A DNA stretch of 64,000 nt from Comamonadaceae bacterium. GTDB lineage: Bacteria > Pseudomonadota > Gammaproteobacteria > Burkholderiales > Burkholderiaceae_C. Under the pieces are notes generated by a model. That model made no database searches, was not told the origin of the DNA, and saw nothing but the letters and a program-made list of their open reading frames with translations. A program made the translations under genes and the position numbers. Below are positions 47,650 through 56,374 of this stretch, piece after piece (position 1 is the first letter of the stretch; each line of letters starts with the position of its first letter). Where the stretch lies: contig JAIXXF010000001.1 of assembly GCA_027490925.1 (NCBI GenBank), forward strand, positions 203,326-267,325, read 5' to 3'.

Positions 47650-48813
47650 ATGAAAAAGTACCTCCTAGGCGCAGGCATGCTGGCCGCTTTCGGCGCGGCG
47701 TCGGCCCAATCCAGCGTCACGCTGTTCGGCGTGATCGACACCGCTTACACCCGCGACGGCGGCAGCATCGCCAGCGTGTCGGGCTTGAGTTCCGGCAACA
47801 ACGCCAGCAGCCGTCTGGGCTTTCGCGGGGTGGAAGACCTCGGCGGCGGTCTGAAGGCTGGTTTCTGGCTGGAGGCGGGCCTCAACACCGACAGCGGTGC
47901 GGGCACCACCAACGCCAGCTTGGACAACGTCACCGCCAGCGCCGCCGCGGGCTCGTTGCAGTTCGGTCGGCGCGCCACCGTCAGCCTGCTGGGCAACTGG
48001 GGTGAAATCCGTCTGGGCCGCGACTTCGTGCCGTCGTACTACAACGACACCTTCAGCCCGTTTGGTGTGACCAGTGTCGGCACCGACGTGGTGGTGCAGT
48101 CCAACCTGATTGGACAGGCCCAGCAACGCACTTCCAACGGCATCCATTACTTCACCCCGGCCACGCTGGGCGGCATCTACGGTCAGCTGCACTACGCCTT
48201 GGGTGAGCAGCCGTCCAACGCCACGCCAAGCGCCACCAAAGACAACGGTGACTACCTCGGGCTGCGCCTGGGTTACCGGGCCGGCCCGGCCGAAGTGGCG
48301 CTGGCCTACGGCAAGGTGGACGTCGCCCGAACCACCGGCGTCAACAACGACCGCAGCGTGGCCAGCCTGGCGGGCAGCTACGACCTGGGCGTGGCCAAGC
48401 TGAGTGGCGAGTACTCGCTGCAGAAGATCCGCAACACTGTGGGCGGCGCGTTTGGCAATGGCGGCACCGCGTTGGTGGGCACCGACACCGAAGGCAAGTC
48501 CTTCGGTGTGGGCGCGCTGGTGCCGGTGGGCGCCGGGGCGATCAAGGCGGGTTACAGCCGCATCCAGGTGGACAACGGCCACGGCGTGGGCACCGAGCCC
48601 AAGGCCGCCAAGTTCGCGCTGGGTTACCAGCACAACCTGTCCAAGCGCACCGCGCTGTACACCAGCGCCGCGCGCCTGAAAAACTCGGGCGGCAGCGCCA
48701 GTGGTGCCACCCTGACCGCTGCGGCGGTGCGCGTCTCGGGCATCAGTGGCGCATCCACCGCACCCAACACGTCGTCCACTGCGTACGAAGCAGGCATTCG
48801 CCACAGCTTCTGA
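47650..48813 (+). CDS. Outer-membrane porin (Burkholderiales type)
   Basis: A 387-residue general porin of the 16-strand type. Residues 1-20 are a signal peptide (LLGAGMLAAFGAASAQ). The mature start SSVTLFGVIDTAYT, the early block SSRLGFRGVEDLGGGLKAGF, and the final aromatic residue in GIRHSF are all characteristic. It lets small solutes cross the outer membrane. GGAG lies 11 bases before the ATG, the leader is long, and a strong terminator follows, so it is a single-gene unit. Confidence 0.93.
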   Translation: MKKYLLGAGMLAAFGAASAQSSVTLFGVIDTAYTRDGGSIASVSGLSSGNNASSRLGFRGVEDLGGGLKAGFWLEAGLNTDSGAGTTNASLDNVTASAAAGSLQFGRRATVSLLGNWGEIRLGRDFVPSYYNDTFSPFGVTSVGTDVVVQSNLIGQAQQRTSNGIHYFTPATLGGIYGQLHYALGEQPSNATPSATKDNGDYLGLRLGYRAGPAEVALAYGKVDVARTTGVNNDRSVASLAGSYDLGVAKLSGEYSLQKIRNTVGGAFGNGGTALVGTDTEGKSFGVGALVPVGAGAIKAGYSRIQVDNGHGVGTEPKAAKFALGYQHNLSKRTALYTSAARLKNSGGSASGATLTAAAVRVSGISGASTAPNTSSTAYEAGIRHSF

Positions 48814-48843
48814 CGCCGCGCGGGCCCACGGCCCGCCAGACCC

Positions 48844-48877
48844 AGGCCGCCAAAACGTTGTGAGGCGGCCTTTTTTT
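48844..48877 (+). terminator. Rho-independent terminator after the porin
   Basis: AGGCCGCC pairs with GGCGGCCT around a 12-base loop, followed by seven T. Confidence 0.9.
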
Positions 48878-48938
48878 GACCCCTGCGGTGTGTTTTGGGG
48901 TCAATTCGTGCGTTAGCCCCCGCTTCGCCTCACTCTTT

Positions 48939-48957
48939 TGCTATGGATTGCATAGCA
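48939..48957. repeat. Short palindrome at the amidotransferase 3' end
   Basis: TGCTATGGATTGCATAGCA is a 7-5-7 perfect inverted repeat. Read on the minus strand it encodes the final residues LLCNP and the TAG stop of the amidotransferase. Confidence 0.65.
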
Positions 48958-49732
48958 ATTCGCCATCCACAAAGACACGAAGTTCGCCTGGGGCAAAGGG
49001 CGTCCAGGCCTCGTCCGTGGTGAGTGGCGTGGTCACCACCACCGCCACCCGGTCGCTGGGCTGGGTGTGCTGAGAGAAGTCGACCGTCAGGTCGTCGTCG
49101 CGCAAGGTGGCCCGGGTGAAGGGGTGTTGCCGCACCACGTGGCACAGGTCGGTGGTGGCGTGGGCCCAAAGCGCCTGCCCATTGCCCAGCAGCGCATTGA
49201 AGGTGCCATGCGCCGCGACCTTGGGCATCAACTCGCGCAGCGTCAGCGTCAATTCGGCGACGCTCGGCAGGTGGGCGTGGGACTTGGCCATTTCTTGCAG
49301 CAGCCAGCAAAACGCGCGTTCGCTGTCGGTACTGCCCACCGGCCGGAAGCTGCCGTGCAGTCGGGGGTGGAAGTCCTTCAAATCGCCGTTGTGTGCGAAC
49401 ACCCAGTAGTGCCCCCACAGCTCGCGCACAAACGGGTGGCAGTTCTCCAGCGCCACCGGGCCTTGTGTGGCCTTGCGAATGTGCGCGACCACGTTGCGGC
49501 TGCGGATGGGGTAGCGGCGGATCAGCTCGGCCACTGGCGACTCCGCCGCGGGCTGGTGGTCGACAAAGTGCCGCAGGCCTTTGCCGCTGCCCGATTCGGG
49601 GCCGCCCTCAAAAAACGCGATGCCCCAGCCGTCGGCGTGGTGGTCGGTGCGCCCCCCGCGCTGCGCGAACCCGCTGAAGCTGAAGGTCACGTCGGTGGGG
49701 GTGTTGCTGTTCATGCCGAGCAGTTGGCACAT
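48941..49732 (-). CDS. Class II glutamine amidotransferase (YafJ type)
   Basis: A 263-residue stand-alone Ntn-type amidotransferase. The start MCQLLGMNSN exposes Cys2 as the nucleophile after Met removal. Further family blocks are QRGGRTDHHADGWGIAFF, VAHIRKATQG, and FAHNGDLKDFHP. Such proteins release ammonia from glutamine; the acceptor is not known. It begins 4 bases after the stop of the MFS gene and is probably co-transcribed with it. The last residues and the stop come from a short palindrome shared with other sites in the window. Confidence 0.9.
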   Translation of the reverse strand: MCQLLGMNSNTPTDVTFSFSGFAQRGGRTDHHADGWGIAFFEGGPESGSGKGLRHFVDHQPAAESPVAELIRRYPIRSRNVVAHIRKATQGPVALENCHPFVRELWGHYWVFAHNGDLKDFHPRLHGSFRPVGSTDSERAFCWLLQEMAKSHAHLPSVAELTLTLRELMPKVAAHGTFNALLGNGQALWAHATTDLCHVVRQHPFTRATLRDDDLTVDFSQHTQPSDRVAVVVTTPLTTDEAWTPFAPGELRVFVDGELLCNP

Positions 49733-49736
49733 GGTG

Positions 49737-51221
49737 TCAGTCCGTGGGGGAGGCGGTGGTGGGCGAGCGGGCCCGCAGTTGCCAGGCTGCAACCAGCGCC
49801 ACCGCACACAGGCCCGCCAGCAGCAGGAAGGATTCGTTGAAGGCCAGCAGCCGCTCTGGGCTGGTGATGGGTCGGGTCAAGCTGTCCCCGTGTGCCGCGA
49901 GTCGCCATTCCAGCACGATACCGCACAGGCTCACACCGGTCGCGCCACCCAGCATGCGCACGAAGTTGATCGCGCTCGCGCCCTGGGGAATGAGCTCGCG
50001 GTCGATGCCGCGCATCGCACCCAGGTTGAGCGACGGCAAGATGAAGCCCAGCCCGACACGCCCCAAGACCGCCCAGGCCACCAACACCCACAGCGCGGTG
50101 CTCAGTTGCACCGTGACCATCAAACCGAACGACGCGGTTAGCAGCGCCAAGCCGATGCTCACCAGCACATGCGTGGGCTGGCGGTCCGCCAACTGGCCCA
50201 CCCCGGCAATGGTCAGCGCCAACACCAGCCCAGCCGGGAGCAGCAGCGTGCCCACGTGCGAGGCCGACAGGCCCAACCCCAATTGCAGGTACACCGGCAG
50301 CAGGTAGGTGGAGCCGAACAGCGCGGTGCCGTAAATGAAGGCCACCACGCTGCCCATGGCGAACTGCCGGTAGCCGAACAGCGCCAGGTTCATCAGCGGC
50401 GCCTGGCCCACAGCGACCAGGTGGCGCTGCCAGGCGATGAAGGCCGCCAGCGCCAACGCGGCGCCCGCCAACAACGCCCCGGCCTCGGTGACGGACCCGC
50501 CATGCAGCGAGACCAGCCCATGCAGCAGGCACAGCGTGCCCACGCCGCCCAGCACCAGACCACGCCAATCCAGCCCTGCGCCGTCCCGGTTGGCCGCCAC
50601 CCCGCCCGGGGCCGAAGCGGGCACATAGGTGCGCGCCAGCCACAGCGAGGCGAGGCACAGCGGCACGACCATGAAAAAGATCGAGCGCCAGCCGAACCAG
50701 TCCACCAGCACGCCGCCCACACTGGGCCCCAGGGCCGGGGCCAGCACCACGCCCATGCCAAAGATGCCGCTGGCGCGGCCTTGTTCGCTGGGCTCGAACG
50801 CGCGCAGGATGATGATGGCCGGGATCGGTTGCACCACGCCCGCCGCGAGTCCCTCGACCACCCGCGCCAGCAGCACCAGCCCGAATTGCGTCGCCACCCC
50901 ACCCAGCACGCCGCCGCCCAGCAGCAGCCACATGGCGGCGGAGTAAGTGAGCCGGTAGCCATAGCGCGACAACAACCACGGCGTGGTCAGCATCGACACC
51001 GTCATCGCCACCATGAAGCCAGAGCTGACCCATTGCGCCCGCTCTTGCCCGAGCAAGAAAAACTGGCTCATGTCCGGGATCGCCACATTGACGATGGTGG
51101 ACGACATGATCGACGCCATCGTGCCCACCATCACCGACAGCAGCAACAACCAGCGGTAGCGCGGGCCGTAGCGCTCACGCAGCGCAGCGATGGAATCGGT
51201 GGGGGGTGGGGGTGCGGGCAT
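49737..51221 (-). CDS. DHA2-family MFS multidrug efflux protein
   Basis: A 494-residue permease with about 14 membrane spans, like EmrB/QacA-type proton-driven drug pumps. The conserved motif C region GPSVGGVLVDWFGWRSIFF and the first-helix block TIVNVAIPDM support the family. Such pumps often need a membrane-fusion partner; none is adjacent. The ATG at 51221 precedes a short Pro-rich N-terminus. It is divergent from the aminotransferase gene (105-base gap) and followed closely by the amidotransferase gene. Confidence 0.9.
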   Translation of the reverse strand: MPAPPPPTDSIAALRERYGPRYRWLLLLSVMVGTMASIMSSTIVNVAIPDMSQFFLLGQERAQWVSSGFMVAMTVSMLTTPWLLSRYGYRLTYSAAMWLLLGGGVLGGVATQFGLVLLARVVEGLAAGVVQPIPAIIILRAFEPSEQGRASGIFGMGVVLAPALGPSVGGVLVDWFGWRSIFFMVVPLCLASLWLARTYVPASAPGGVAANRDGAGLDWRGLVLGGVGTLCLLHGLVSLHGGSVTEAGALLAGAALALAAFIAWQRHLVAVGQAPLMNLALFGYRQFAMGSVVAFIYGTALFGSTYLLPVYLQLGLGLSASHVGTLLLPAGLVLALTIAGVGQLADRQPTHVLVSIGLALLTASFGLMVTVQLSTALWVLVAWAVLGRVGLGFILPSLNLGAMRGIDRELIPQGASAINFVRMLGGATGVSLCGIVLEWRLAAHGDSLTRPITSPERLLAFNESFLLLAGLCAVALVAAWQLRARSPTTASPTD

Positions 51222-51326
51222 CGGGGCGTGCGGCTGATGCACTGGGTCGGAACGGGGTGATTGTGCCTGTGCGCGCCGGTGCAAAATCAGCCCCGGCCCC
51301 TGCGCCACCGGGGGCAAAGGAACCGC

Positions 51327-52667
51327 ATGGCCACGACCGCCTTCAACCTGCAACACCAGTGGTTGCCCTTCACGCCCAACCGCGGCTTTGCGCTCGACCC
51401 GCGTGTGCTGGTGGCCGCCGAGGGTTTGCACTTCACCACCCACGACGGCAGGCAAGTGCTGGACGCGATCTCCAGCCTGTGGTGCGTTGGCGCGGGTCAC
51501 AACCGCCGACCCATCAGCGAAGCCATCAAGACCCAGCTCGACACGCTGGACTACGCCACCGCCTTTCAGGTCAGCAACGACCAGGCCTGCCGCGCGGCCG
51601 AGCGCATCGCCGCCCTGGCACCAGGCGACCTCAACAAGGTGCTGTTCTGCAACTCGGGTTCTGAAGCGGCCGACACCTCGCTCAAGGTGGCGCTGGCCTA
51701 CCACCGGGCGCGCGGCGAGGGCCACCGCACGGTGTTCATTGGCCGCGAACGGGCGTACCACGGGGTCGGCTTTGGCGGGATGAGCGTGGGCGGCATCCCG
51801 GCCAACCGCAAAGCATTTGGTGCCTGCCTGTTGCCACGGGTCGACCACCTGCGCTTCATCCACGACCCGGTGCACCACGCGTTTGTGCGCAACCAAGACC
51901 CGGTCTGGGCCGACGACCCTCTGCTGGAACTGGAGCAGCGCCTGCTGCCGCTGCACGACCCGTCCAACGTCGCGGCGGTGATCGTGGAGCCAGTGGCGGG
52001 CAGCGCGGGCTGGTACGTGCCACCGAAGGGTTACCTGCAGCGGCTGCGGCAAATCTGTGACCGCCATGGCATCTTGCTGATCTTTGACGAGGTCATCACC
52101 GGCTTTGGCCGCCTGGGCACCCCGTTCGCGGCCGACCATTTCGGCGTGGTGCCCGACATGCTCAACTTCGCCAAAGGCGTGACCAACGGCGTCATCCCGC
52201 TCGGTGGCGTGGTCTGCCGAGACGGCCTGTACGACGCGGTCATGGCCGCGCACCGCGACGCGCCCGAGCACGCGGTGGAGTTCTTCCACGGCTACACCTA
52301 TTCCGGCCACCCGGTGGCTTGCGCGGCGGCCATCGCCACGCTGGACCTGTACGCCGACGAGGGCCTGTTCGCCCGCGCCGCGCAAATGGCACCCGTCCTG
52401 GGGGATGCGATGCACGCCGCGCTGCCACACCTGCCCCATGTGGTGGGCCTGCGCACTTACGGGCTGGCCGGGGCGGTGGAGTTGTCGCCAGTGCCTGGAC
52501 TGCCTGGCAAGCGGGCGTTCGATGTGTTCATGGACTGCTACCGCCATGGCGTGCTGGTGCGTCCGGCGGGCGAGAACGTGGTGGTGTGCCCCGCCTTCAC
52601 CGCCACGCCCGCACAGATCGACCAAATCGTGGCGGTGTTGGCCGCCGCCATTCGCCGGCAGGCTTGA
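51327..52667 (+). CDS. Class III omega-amino acid:pyruvate aminotransferase
   Basis: A 446-residue PLP enzyme. The phosphate-binding block is NSGSEAADTSLKVALAYHR, the Asp is in LLIFDEVITGFGRLG, and the Schiff-base Lys is in NFAKGVTNGVIPLGG. The start with HQWLPFTPNRGF matches beta-alanine:pyruvate transaminases, which move an amino group from beta-alanine or related omega-amino acids to pyruvate. AAAGGA lies 5 bases before the ATG. Its substrate is inferred. No malonate-semialdehyde dehydrogenase is adjacent. Confidence 0.9.
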   Translation: MATTAFNLQHQWLPFTPNRGFALDPRVLVAAEGLHFTTHDGRQVLDAISSLWCVGAGHNRRPISEAIKTQLDTLDYATAFQVSNDQACRAAERIAALAPGDLNKVLFCNSGSEAADTSLKVALAYHRARGEGHRTVFIGRERAYHGVGFGGMSVGGIPANRKAFGACLLPRVDHLRFIHDPVHHAFVRNQDPVWADDPLLELEQRLLPLHDPSNVAAVIVEPVAGSAGWYVPPKGYLQRLRQICDRHGILLIFDEVITGFGRLGTPFAADHFGVVPDMLNFAKGVTNGVIPLGGVVCRDGLYDAVMAAHRDAPEHAVEFFHGYTYSGHPVACAAAIATLDLYADEGLFARAAQMAPVLGDAMHAALPHLPHVVGLRTYGLAGAVELSPVPGLPGKRAFDVFMDCYRHGVLVRPAGENVVVCPAFTATPAQIDQIVAVLAAAIRRQA

Positions 52668-52712
52668 CCCAGCGACCGCTGGTCTCGCCACCGTCCAGGT
52701 GGCAAGACTCCG

Positions 52713-53552
52713 TCAGCGGCCCTTGGGCTTGAAGCGCTCGCGCAACTCGGCGCAATGGTCCTTGTCTGGCAGCGGCGGGGTCAGCCACCAAGCGTCAAAC
52801 CGGGCGTCATCGGCGTTGGCCGACAACGACGCGGCGGCCAGCATTCGGACCGCTTTGACTTGCAAACCGGCGGGCAGGTGCTGCGGGATGCCGAGCTGCC
52901 GGTCCACGTGGGCGTTGCCCGCCACGAGCAACACCGTTTTGCCAGGCTGCACCGCGGCGGCGGCCACTTGGGCCATGGAACGGTCGCGTGCCACCTGGAT
53001 GCGCGCCATCGCTGGCAGCTGTTGGGCAGGCAGCAAGCCACAGTGGCCGTCGGCGATCTGGCGCTGTTGGGTGGCCCAGGCGTCGGCGGGCAGCCGGGTG
53101 TCCAGGGCCGGGTCTTGCATCGCCCTGCGCATCTGTGCCTGGGGCAGGTTCGCGCCCAGCACCGGCACGCCCGCGCGCACCGCGGCCATCACGACCGGGC
53201 CGTAGTCCGCCCAGGGCCAGCCAGCGTCCCAGCGCAGGGCGTCTCGCACTTCGGCTTCGGTCGCCAGGGGCGGCAACCGCGCGGCCCGTCCCGCCTCTGC
53301 CATTTCCATCACCAGGGCGGCCAGTTGGCCGCGTGCGGCGAGCTGCACCACGGTGTCGCGCTGGATGGCCTGGTGTTCGGACGCGTCGTGCTGCTCGCCG
53401 AGCAGCAGCACATCGGCAGGCAACAGACCGCTCAGGCGTGGCGCGATTGGCGGCTCGGCGGGGGGCGTTGACGGGAGGGGCGTCGGGGTGGCGCACGCCA
53501 CCAAAGCGGCTGTGCTGGCGAGCACCAGACCCTGCATGATGGGAGTTTTCAT
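52713..53552 (-). CDS. ChaN-like lipoprotein
   Basis: A 279-residue lipoprotein (signal ending LVAC) of the ChaN/DUF399 family, which in Campylobacter binds haem pairs at the outer membrane. The family start LLGEQHDASEHQAIQ and the end block VLLVAGNAHVDRQLGIP are clear. A role in haem or metal handling is inferred from family only. No Shine-Dalgarno is seen: TAGCAT ends 6 bases before the ATG. Confidence 0.85.
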   Translation of the reverse strand: MKTPIMQGLVLASTAALVACATPTPLPSTPPAEPPIAPRLSGLLPADVLLLGEQHDASEHQAIQRDTVVQLAARGQLAALVMEMAEAGRAARLPPLATEAEVRDALRWDAGWPWADYGPVVMAAVRAGVPVLGANLPQAQMRRAMQDPALDTRLPADAWATQQRQIADGHCGLLPAQQLPAMARIQVARDRSMAQVAAAAVQPGKTVLLVAGNAHVDRQLGIPQHLPAGLQVKAVRMLAAASLSANADDARFDAWWLTPPLPDKDHCAELRERFKPKGR

Positions 53553-53558
53553 GGGCCG

Positions 53559-53564
53559 ATGCTA
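53559..53564 (-). promoter_or_regulatory. -10-like hexamer for a possible leaderless ChaN-like transcript
   Basis: TAGCAT on the minus strand, 6 bases from the ATG at 53552. It is a weaker -10 match than the others of this type. Confidence 0.35.
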
Positions 53565-53683
53565 CGGGCTGGCCCAAATCCGCGTGTCAGCCGGGGCCGA
53601 CGCGCATGTCCAGGGCGTTGGCCTAGGGAGCGCAGCGGCCGGGAAGTGGTGGTGACTGAGGACCAGCTGTTGGGCTGGGCGCG

Positions 53684-53983
53684 TCAGTGCATCACGACCG
53701 GCATTTGCGCCAGGCCGGTGTAGCGCTCCAGCGCGTCTTCCACCTCTTCGGCGGTGGGCACGTTGGTTTGCCAGGCGGTGATCTGCTGCTGGAACAGCTC
53801 GGCCCAAGAGCCGTCCAAATAAACCTCCTTGCCCGAACGCTTGTCCACGATCTCAAAACCGTGGCGTGCCAGTTCGGGGTGCAGCGGCGCAGGCTGGGTG
53901 TCGTCCCAGGCGTCTGGCTGGATGTGGACCACCGCGAACGAGTCGGAGTCGTAAAGCATCTGCATGTTGTCGATGGTATCCAT
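53684..53983 (-). CDS. DUF3567 family protein
   Basis: A 99-residue acidic cytosolic protein. The start MQMLYDSDSFAVVHI, the middle HGFEIVDKRSGKEVYLDG and the PTAEEVEDALERY end match the DUF3567 family, which is confined to Betaproteobacteria and has no known function. GGAG lies 9 bases before the ATG at 53983. A second Met seven residues in is also possible. It is a short single gene between the ChaN-like and DUF3108 genes. Confidence 0.87.
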   Translation of the reverse strand: MDTIDNMQMLYDSDSFAVVHIQPDAWDDTQPAPLHPELARHGFEIVDKRSGKEVYLDGSWAELFQQQITAWQTNVPTAEEVEDALERYTGLAQMPVVMH

Positions 53984-54048
53984 GGTGCGGGTCTCCGGTC
54001 GGCGGTTCGGTTAATTCAAAGGGTTTAAGGCGGGATTCCGTGGTTTTT

Positions 54049-55356
54049 TTACGGCGAACCGCTGCTCTCCCAGGTTTGATCGACCAAATTTCCGCCAACT
54101 TGAGACCATTTGATGCGTACTGGCAAAAATGCCAACTTTTCCGCGAACCAAAGTTCTATCTGCTGGTCGTAGGCATGTCGGGGTTGGCGCACCAGTTTCA
54201 AGGCTTGCATGGCGCCATCCGGTAAGTCCAAGGTGTCATCGCCCACCACCTTGAACTGCCAGACCTCGGCGTCTTTGGTGCCTGCGGTCTGAATAGCCAG
54301 CACCCGCCCAGCGGGGTAGGCCTTGGGGTTGCCCGCGAGCAACCCGCTGATTTGCAACACCACGCTCAGCCGGTCTTGGGCGCCCGGCAGCAGGGGGACG
54401 GGCGGCGAATTGGCGCTGAACACGATCTGCCCTTGGTCCCGCACAAAATGCGCCGCCTGCTCGCTGCGCGATTTGTCCGCAAAGCGCACCGGGGCCAAGC
54501 CATGGCGCGTCAAGCGGCCCTGACTGGTTTGTGACCGGCTGCCCAACAGCAAGTGGCTCACCACCAGTTTGGCTTCGTAGGCGTTGGGGTCGCCGCCCAC
54601 ACCGGGTTGCCACAGCAAGTGCCCTTTGCCGCTGAAACCGATGCCTTTGGTTTTGCCCTCGATGCGGTATTCGAGCCGTACCGCTTCGGGCACTTTGACC
54701 TTGGCGGTGGCCAGGGCCGTTGCCTGGGCCAGCAGTGCGCGGTCCGTCGTGTCGGGGTCGGGGCCCAGTTCGGCGGCCGCAAACAGCAGGTGGGGAGGGG
54801 CGGTGTCGGATGGATGGGCCAGGTTCGCATGGCTGGCGTGGACGGCGATGGCGTGGTCCCCAGCGGCGGCCGTGCCCGCCGGGCGGGTTGGCGCGGACGC
54901 ATCGGTGGCCAGCGGCGAGGGGGCTGGCGCGTGCGCCTGCAACAACTTGCCATTCGCCTGCTCGGGCAGTGCCGCCATGGCCTCGGTGCGTGGCGGGGGC
55001 GGCGCCGCAGGGACCGGTGGCGGGCTCGCCGCTGCCAGTGCGGTGGGCGTTGCCGGGGCCGTGGGCGCGGTGTGCGCCGCGGTCGAAGTGGGAGATTTCA
55101 GCGATGTCGTTGATGTGGGCATGGCCGTCGCCGTCGGTACTGCGCCTTCGGGCGCGTGGTTCGCAGCGGTGGCTGCTTGCTCCGGCAGGGAGGCGTGCCA
55201 CACCGGGGTGATGGGCCCGGGCGCCAGCGTGGGCGTGGTGGGGGCGGCGAACAGCAGCCACAGATGAACGGCCAACACCGACGCGGCGAGCCCGGCGGCG
55301 GTGCGCAGTGGCAGCGGCCACGGCCTGCGGCCAGCGGCGGGAGAGGGCAGAGACAT
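54049..55356 (-). CDS. DUF3108 family envelope protein
   Basis: A 435-residue protein. It has an N-terminal membrane anchor (about 20-38, LAASVLAVHLWLLF), a long Ala/Pro/Thr-rich linker (about 45-175), and a C-terminal DUF3108 beta-rich domain (about 215-435) with VRLEYRIEGKTKGIGFSG and LPVRIKWSQ near the end. The layout resembles a tethered periplasmic protein whose domain is held out by the linker. Function unknown. TATGGT lies 6 bases before the ATG and no Shine-Dalgarno is seen. It is divergent from the FAH-family gene. Confidence 0.83.
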   Translation of the reverse strand: MSLPSPAAGRRPWPLPLRTAAGLAASVLAVHLWLLFAAPTTPTLAPGPITPVWHASLPEQAATAANHAPEGAVPTATAMPTSTTSLKSPTSTAAHTAPTAPATPTALAAASPPPVPAAPPPPRTEAMAALPEQANGKLLQAHAPAPSPLATDASAPTRPAGTAAAGDHAIAVHASHANLAHPSDTAPPHLLFAAAELGPDPDTTDRALLAQATALATAKVKVPEAVRLEYRIEGKTKGIGFSGKGHLLWQPGVGGDPNAYEAKLVVSHLLLGSRSQTSQGRLTRHGLAPVRFADKSRSEQAAHFVRDQGQIVFSANSPPVPLLPGAQDRLSVVLQISGLLAGNPKAYPAGRVLAIQTAGTKDAEVWQFKVVGDDTLDLPDGAMQALKLVRQPRHAYDQQIELWFAEKLAFLPVRIKWSQVGGNLVDQTWESSGSP

Positions 55357-55362
55357 GCCGAG

Positions 55363-55368
55363 ACCATA
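55363..55368 (-). promoter_or_regulatory. -10-like hexamer for a possible leaderless DUF3108 transcript
   Basis: TATGGT on the minus strand, 6 bases from the ATG at 55356. Confidence 0.4.
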
Positions 55369-55446
55369 CGCGATATCGGGGGGACAGGCCAACGGGGTGG
55401 GCCGCGCCAGTGGACGGCGCGCTGCGCTTCGGTGGTGCGACTCGGG

Positions 55447-55452
55447 GACAAT
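55447..55452 (+). promoter_or_regulatory. -10-like hexamer for a possible leaderless FAH-family transcript
   Basis: GACAAT, 7 bases from the ATG at 55460. With 55363-55368 it forms a second divergent pair of this design. Confidence 0.45.
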
Positions 55453-55459
55453 CCGTGGC

Positions 55460-56365
55460 ATGAAACTCGCAACCCTGAACGACGGTTCCCGCGACGGCCA
55501 ACTGGTGGTGGTCTCGCGCGACCTGAGCACCGCGCACTACGCGACCGGCATCGCCACCCGCCTGCAGCAGGCGCTGGACGACTGGAACTTCTTCTCGCCG
55601 CAGTTGCAAGACCTGTACGACACGCTGAACTTTGGCAAGGCGCGGCACGCTTTCGCGTTCGACCCCGCCCAGTGCTTGGCCCCGCTGCCCCGTGGTGGAC
55701 TTTGGGTGGGCGCCGTGGCCGAGCCGGGCGCCACCCAGCCCGAACCGCAGCCGCTGGGCGGCGACCACTTCGCTGGCGCATGCGCACCCCTGCCGCCCTT
55801 CAACTGGGCCGATGAGGTGGATTTCAGCGCCGAGGTGGTGGTGATCACGGGCGACGTCCCGCGCGGCAGCCCCCCGGCACAGGCGCTCGAAGGCGTGCGG
55901 TTGCTGGCCCTGGCCAACGCGGTCTGCCTGCGCCGACCATGGGCGGCGGGCGAGCCATTGTCGGCCCGGCCTTTCACCGCATTCAGCCCGGTGGCGGCCA
56001 CGCCCGACGAATTGGGCGCGGCTTGGCAGGCGGGCCGCGTGCACCTGACGCTGGGCGTGCAGCGCAACGAGCGGCGCGTGGCGCAAGTGGACGCCGCCGC
56101 CGCCGCGCGCGACTTTGGCAAGTTGTTGGCCCGTGCCGCTCGCCAGCGCCCGTTGCGGGCCGGCAGCGTGGTCTCCAGCGGGCCGATGGGCGTGGGCAGC
56201 GCCAGCGCCAAACGCGCACTGGAACTGGCCGAAGATGGCCAAGCCTCTACCCCGTACTGGCAGCCCGGTGAAACGGTGCGCATCGAGCTCAAGGGCAGCG
56301 ACGGCCAAAGCGTGTTCGGCGCCATCGCCACCACGCCCTCGGCCGTGGCCACACAGCCCGATTAA
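55460..56365 (+). CDS. Fumarylacetoacetate hydrolase family protein
   Basis: A 301-residue cytosolic protein of the FAH family with its own N-terminal domain (start MKLATLNDGSRDGQLVVVSR). The metal-binding part of the family is less sharp here than in classical FAH: DEVDFSAEVVVITGDVPRGS gives the Asp/Glu region, and PARQRPLRAG-type blocks follow. It probably hydrolyses or decarboxylates a beta-diketo acid from aromatic breakdown; the substrate is not evident. It is transcribed toward the PhnD-rhodanese gene (9-base gap). Confidence 0.85.
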   Translation: MKLATLNDGSRDGQLVVVSRDLSTAHYATGIATRLQQALDDWNFFSPQLQDLYDTLNFGKARHAFAFDPAQCLAPLPRGGLWVGAVAEPGATQPEPQPLGGDHFAGACAPLPPFNWADEVDFSAEVVVITGDVPRGSPPAQALEGVRLLALANAVCLRRPWAAGEPLSARPFTAFSPVAATPDELGAAWQAGRVHLTLGVQRNERRVAQVDAAAAARDFGKLLARAARQRPLRAGSVVSSGPMGVGSASAKRALELAEDGQASTPYWQPGETVRIELKGSDGQSVFGAIATTPSAVATQPD

Positions 56366-56368
56366 ACT
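56363..56368 (+). promoter_or_regulatory. -10-like hexamer for a possible leaderless PhnD-rhodanese transcript
   Basis: TAAACT, 6 bases from the ATG at 56375. It overlaps the stop region of the gene before it and equals the hexamer in front of pfkA. Confidence 0.4.
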
Positions 56369-56374
56369 CGTTGC

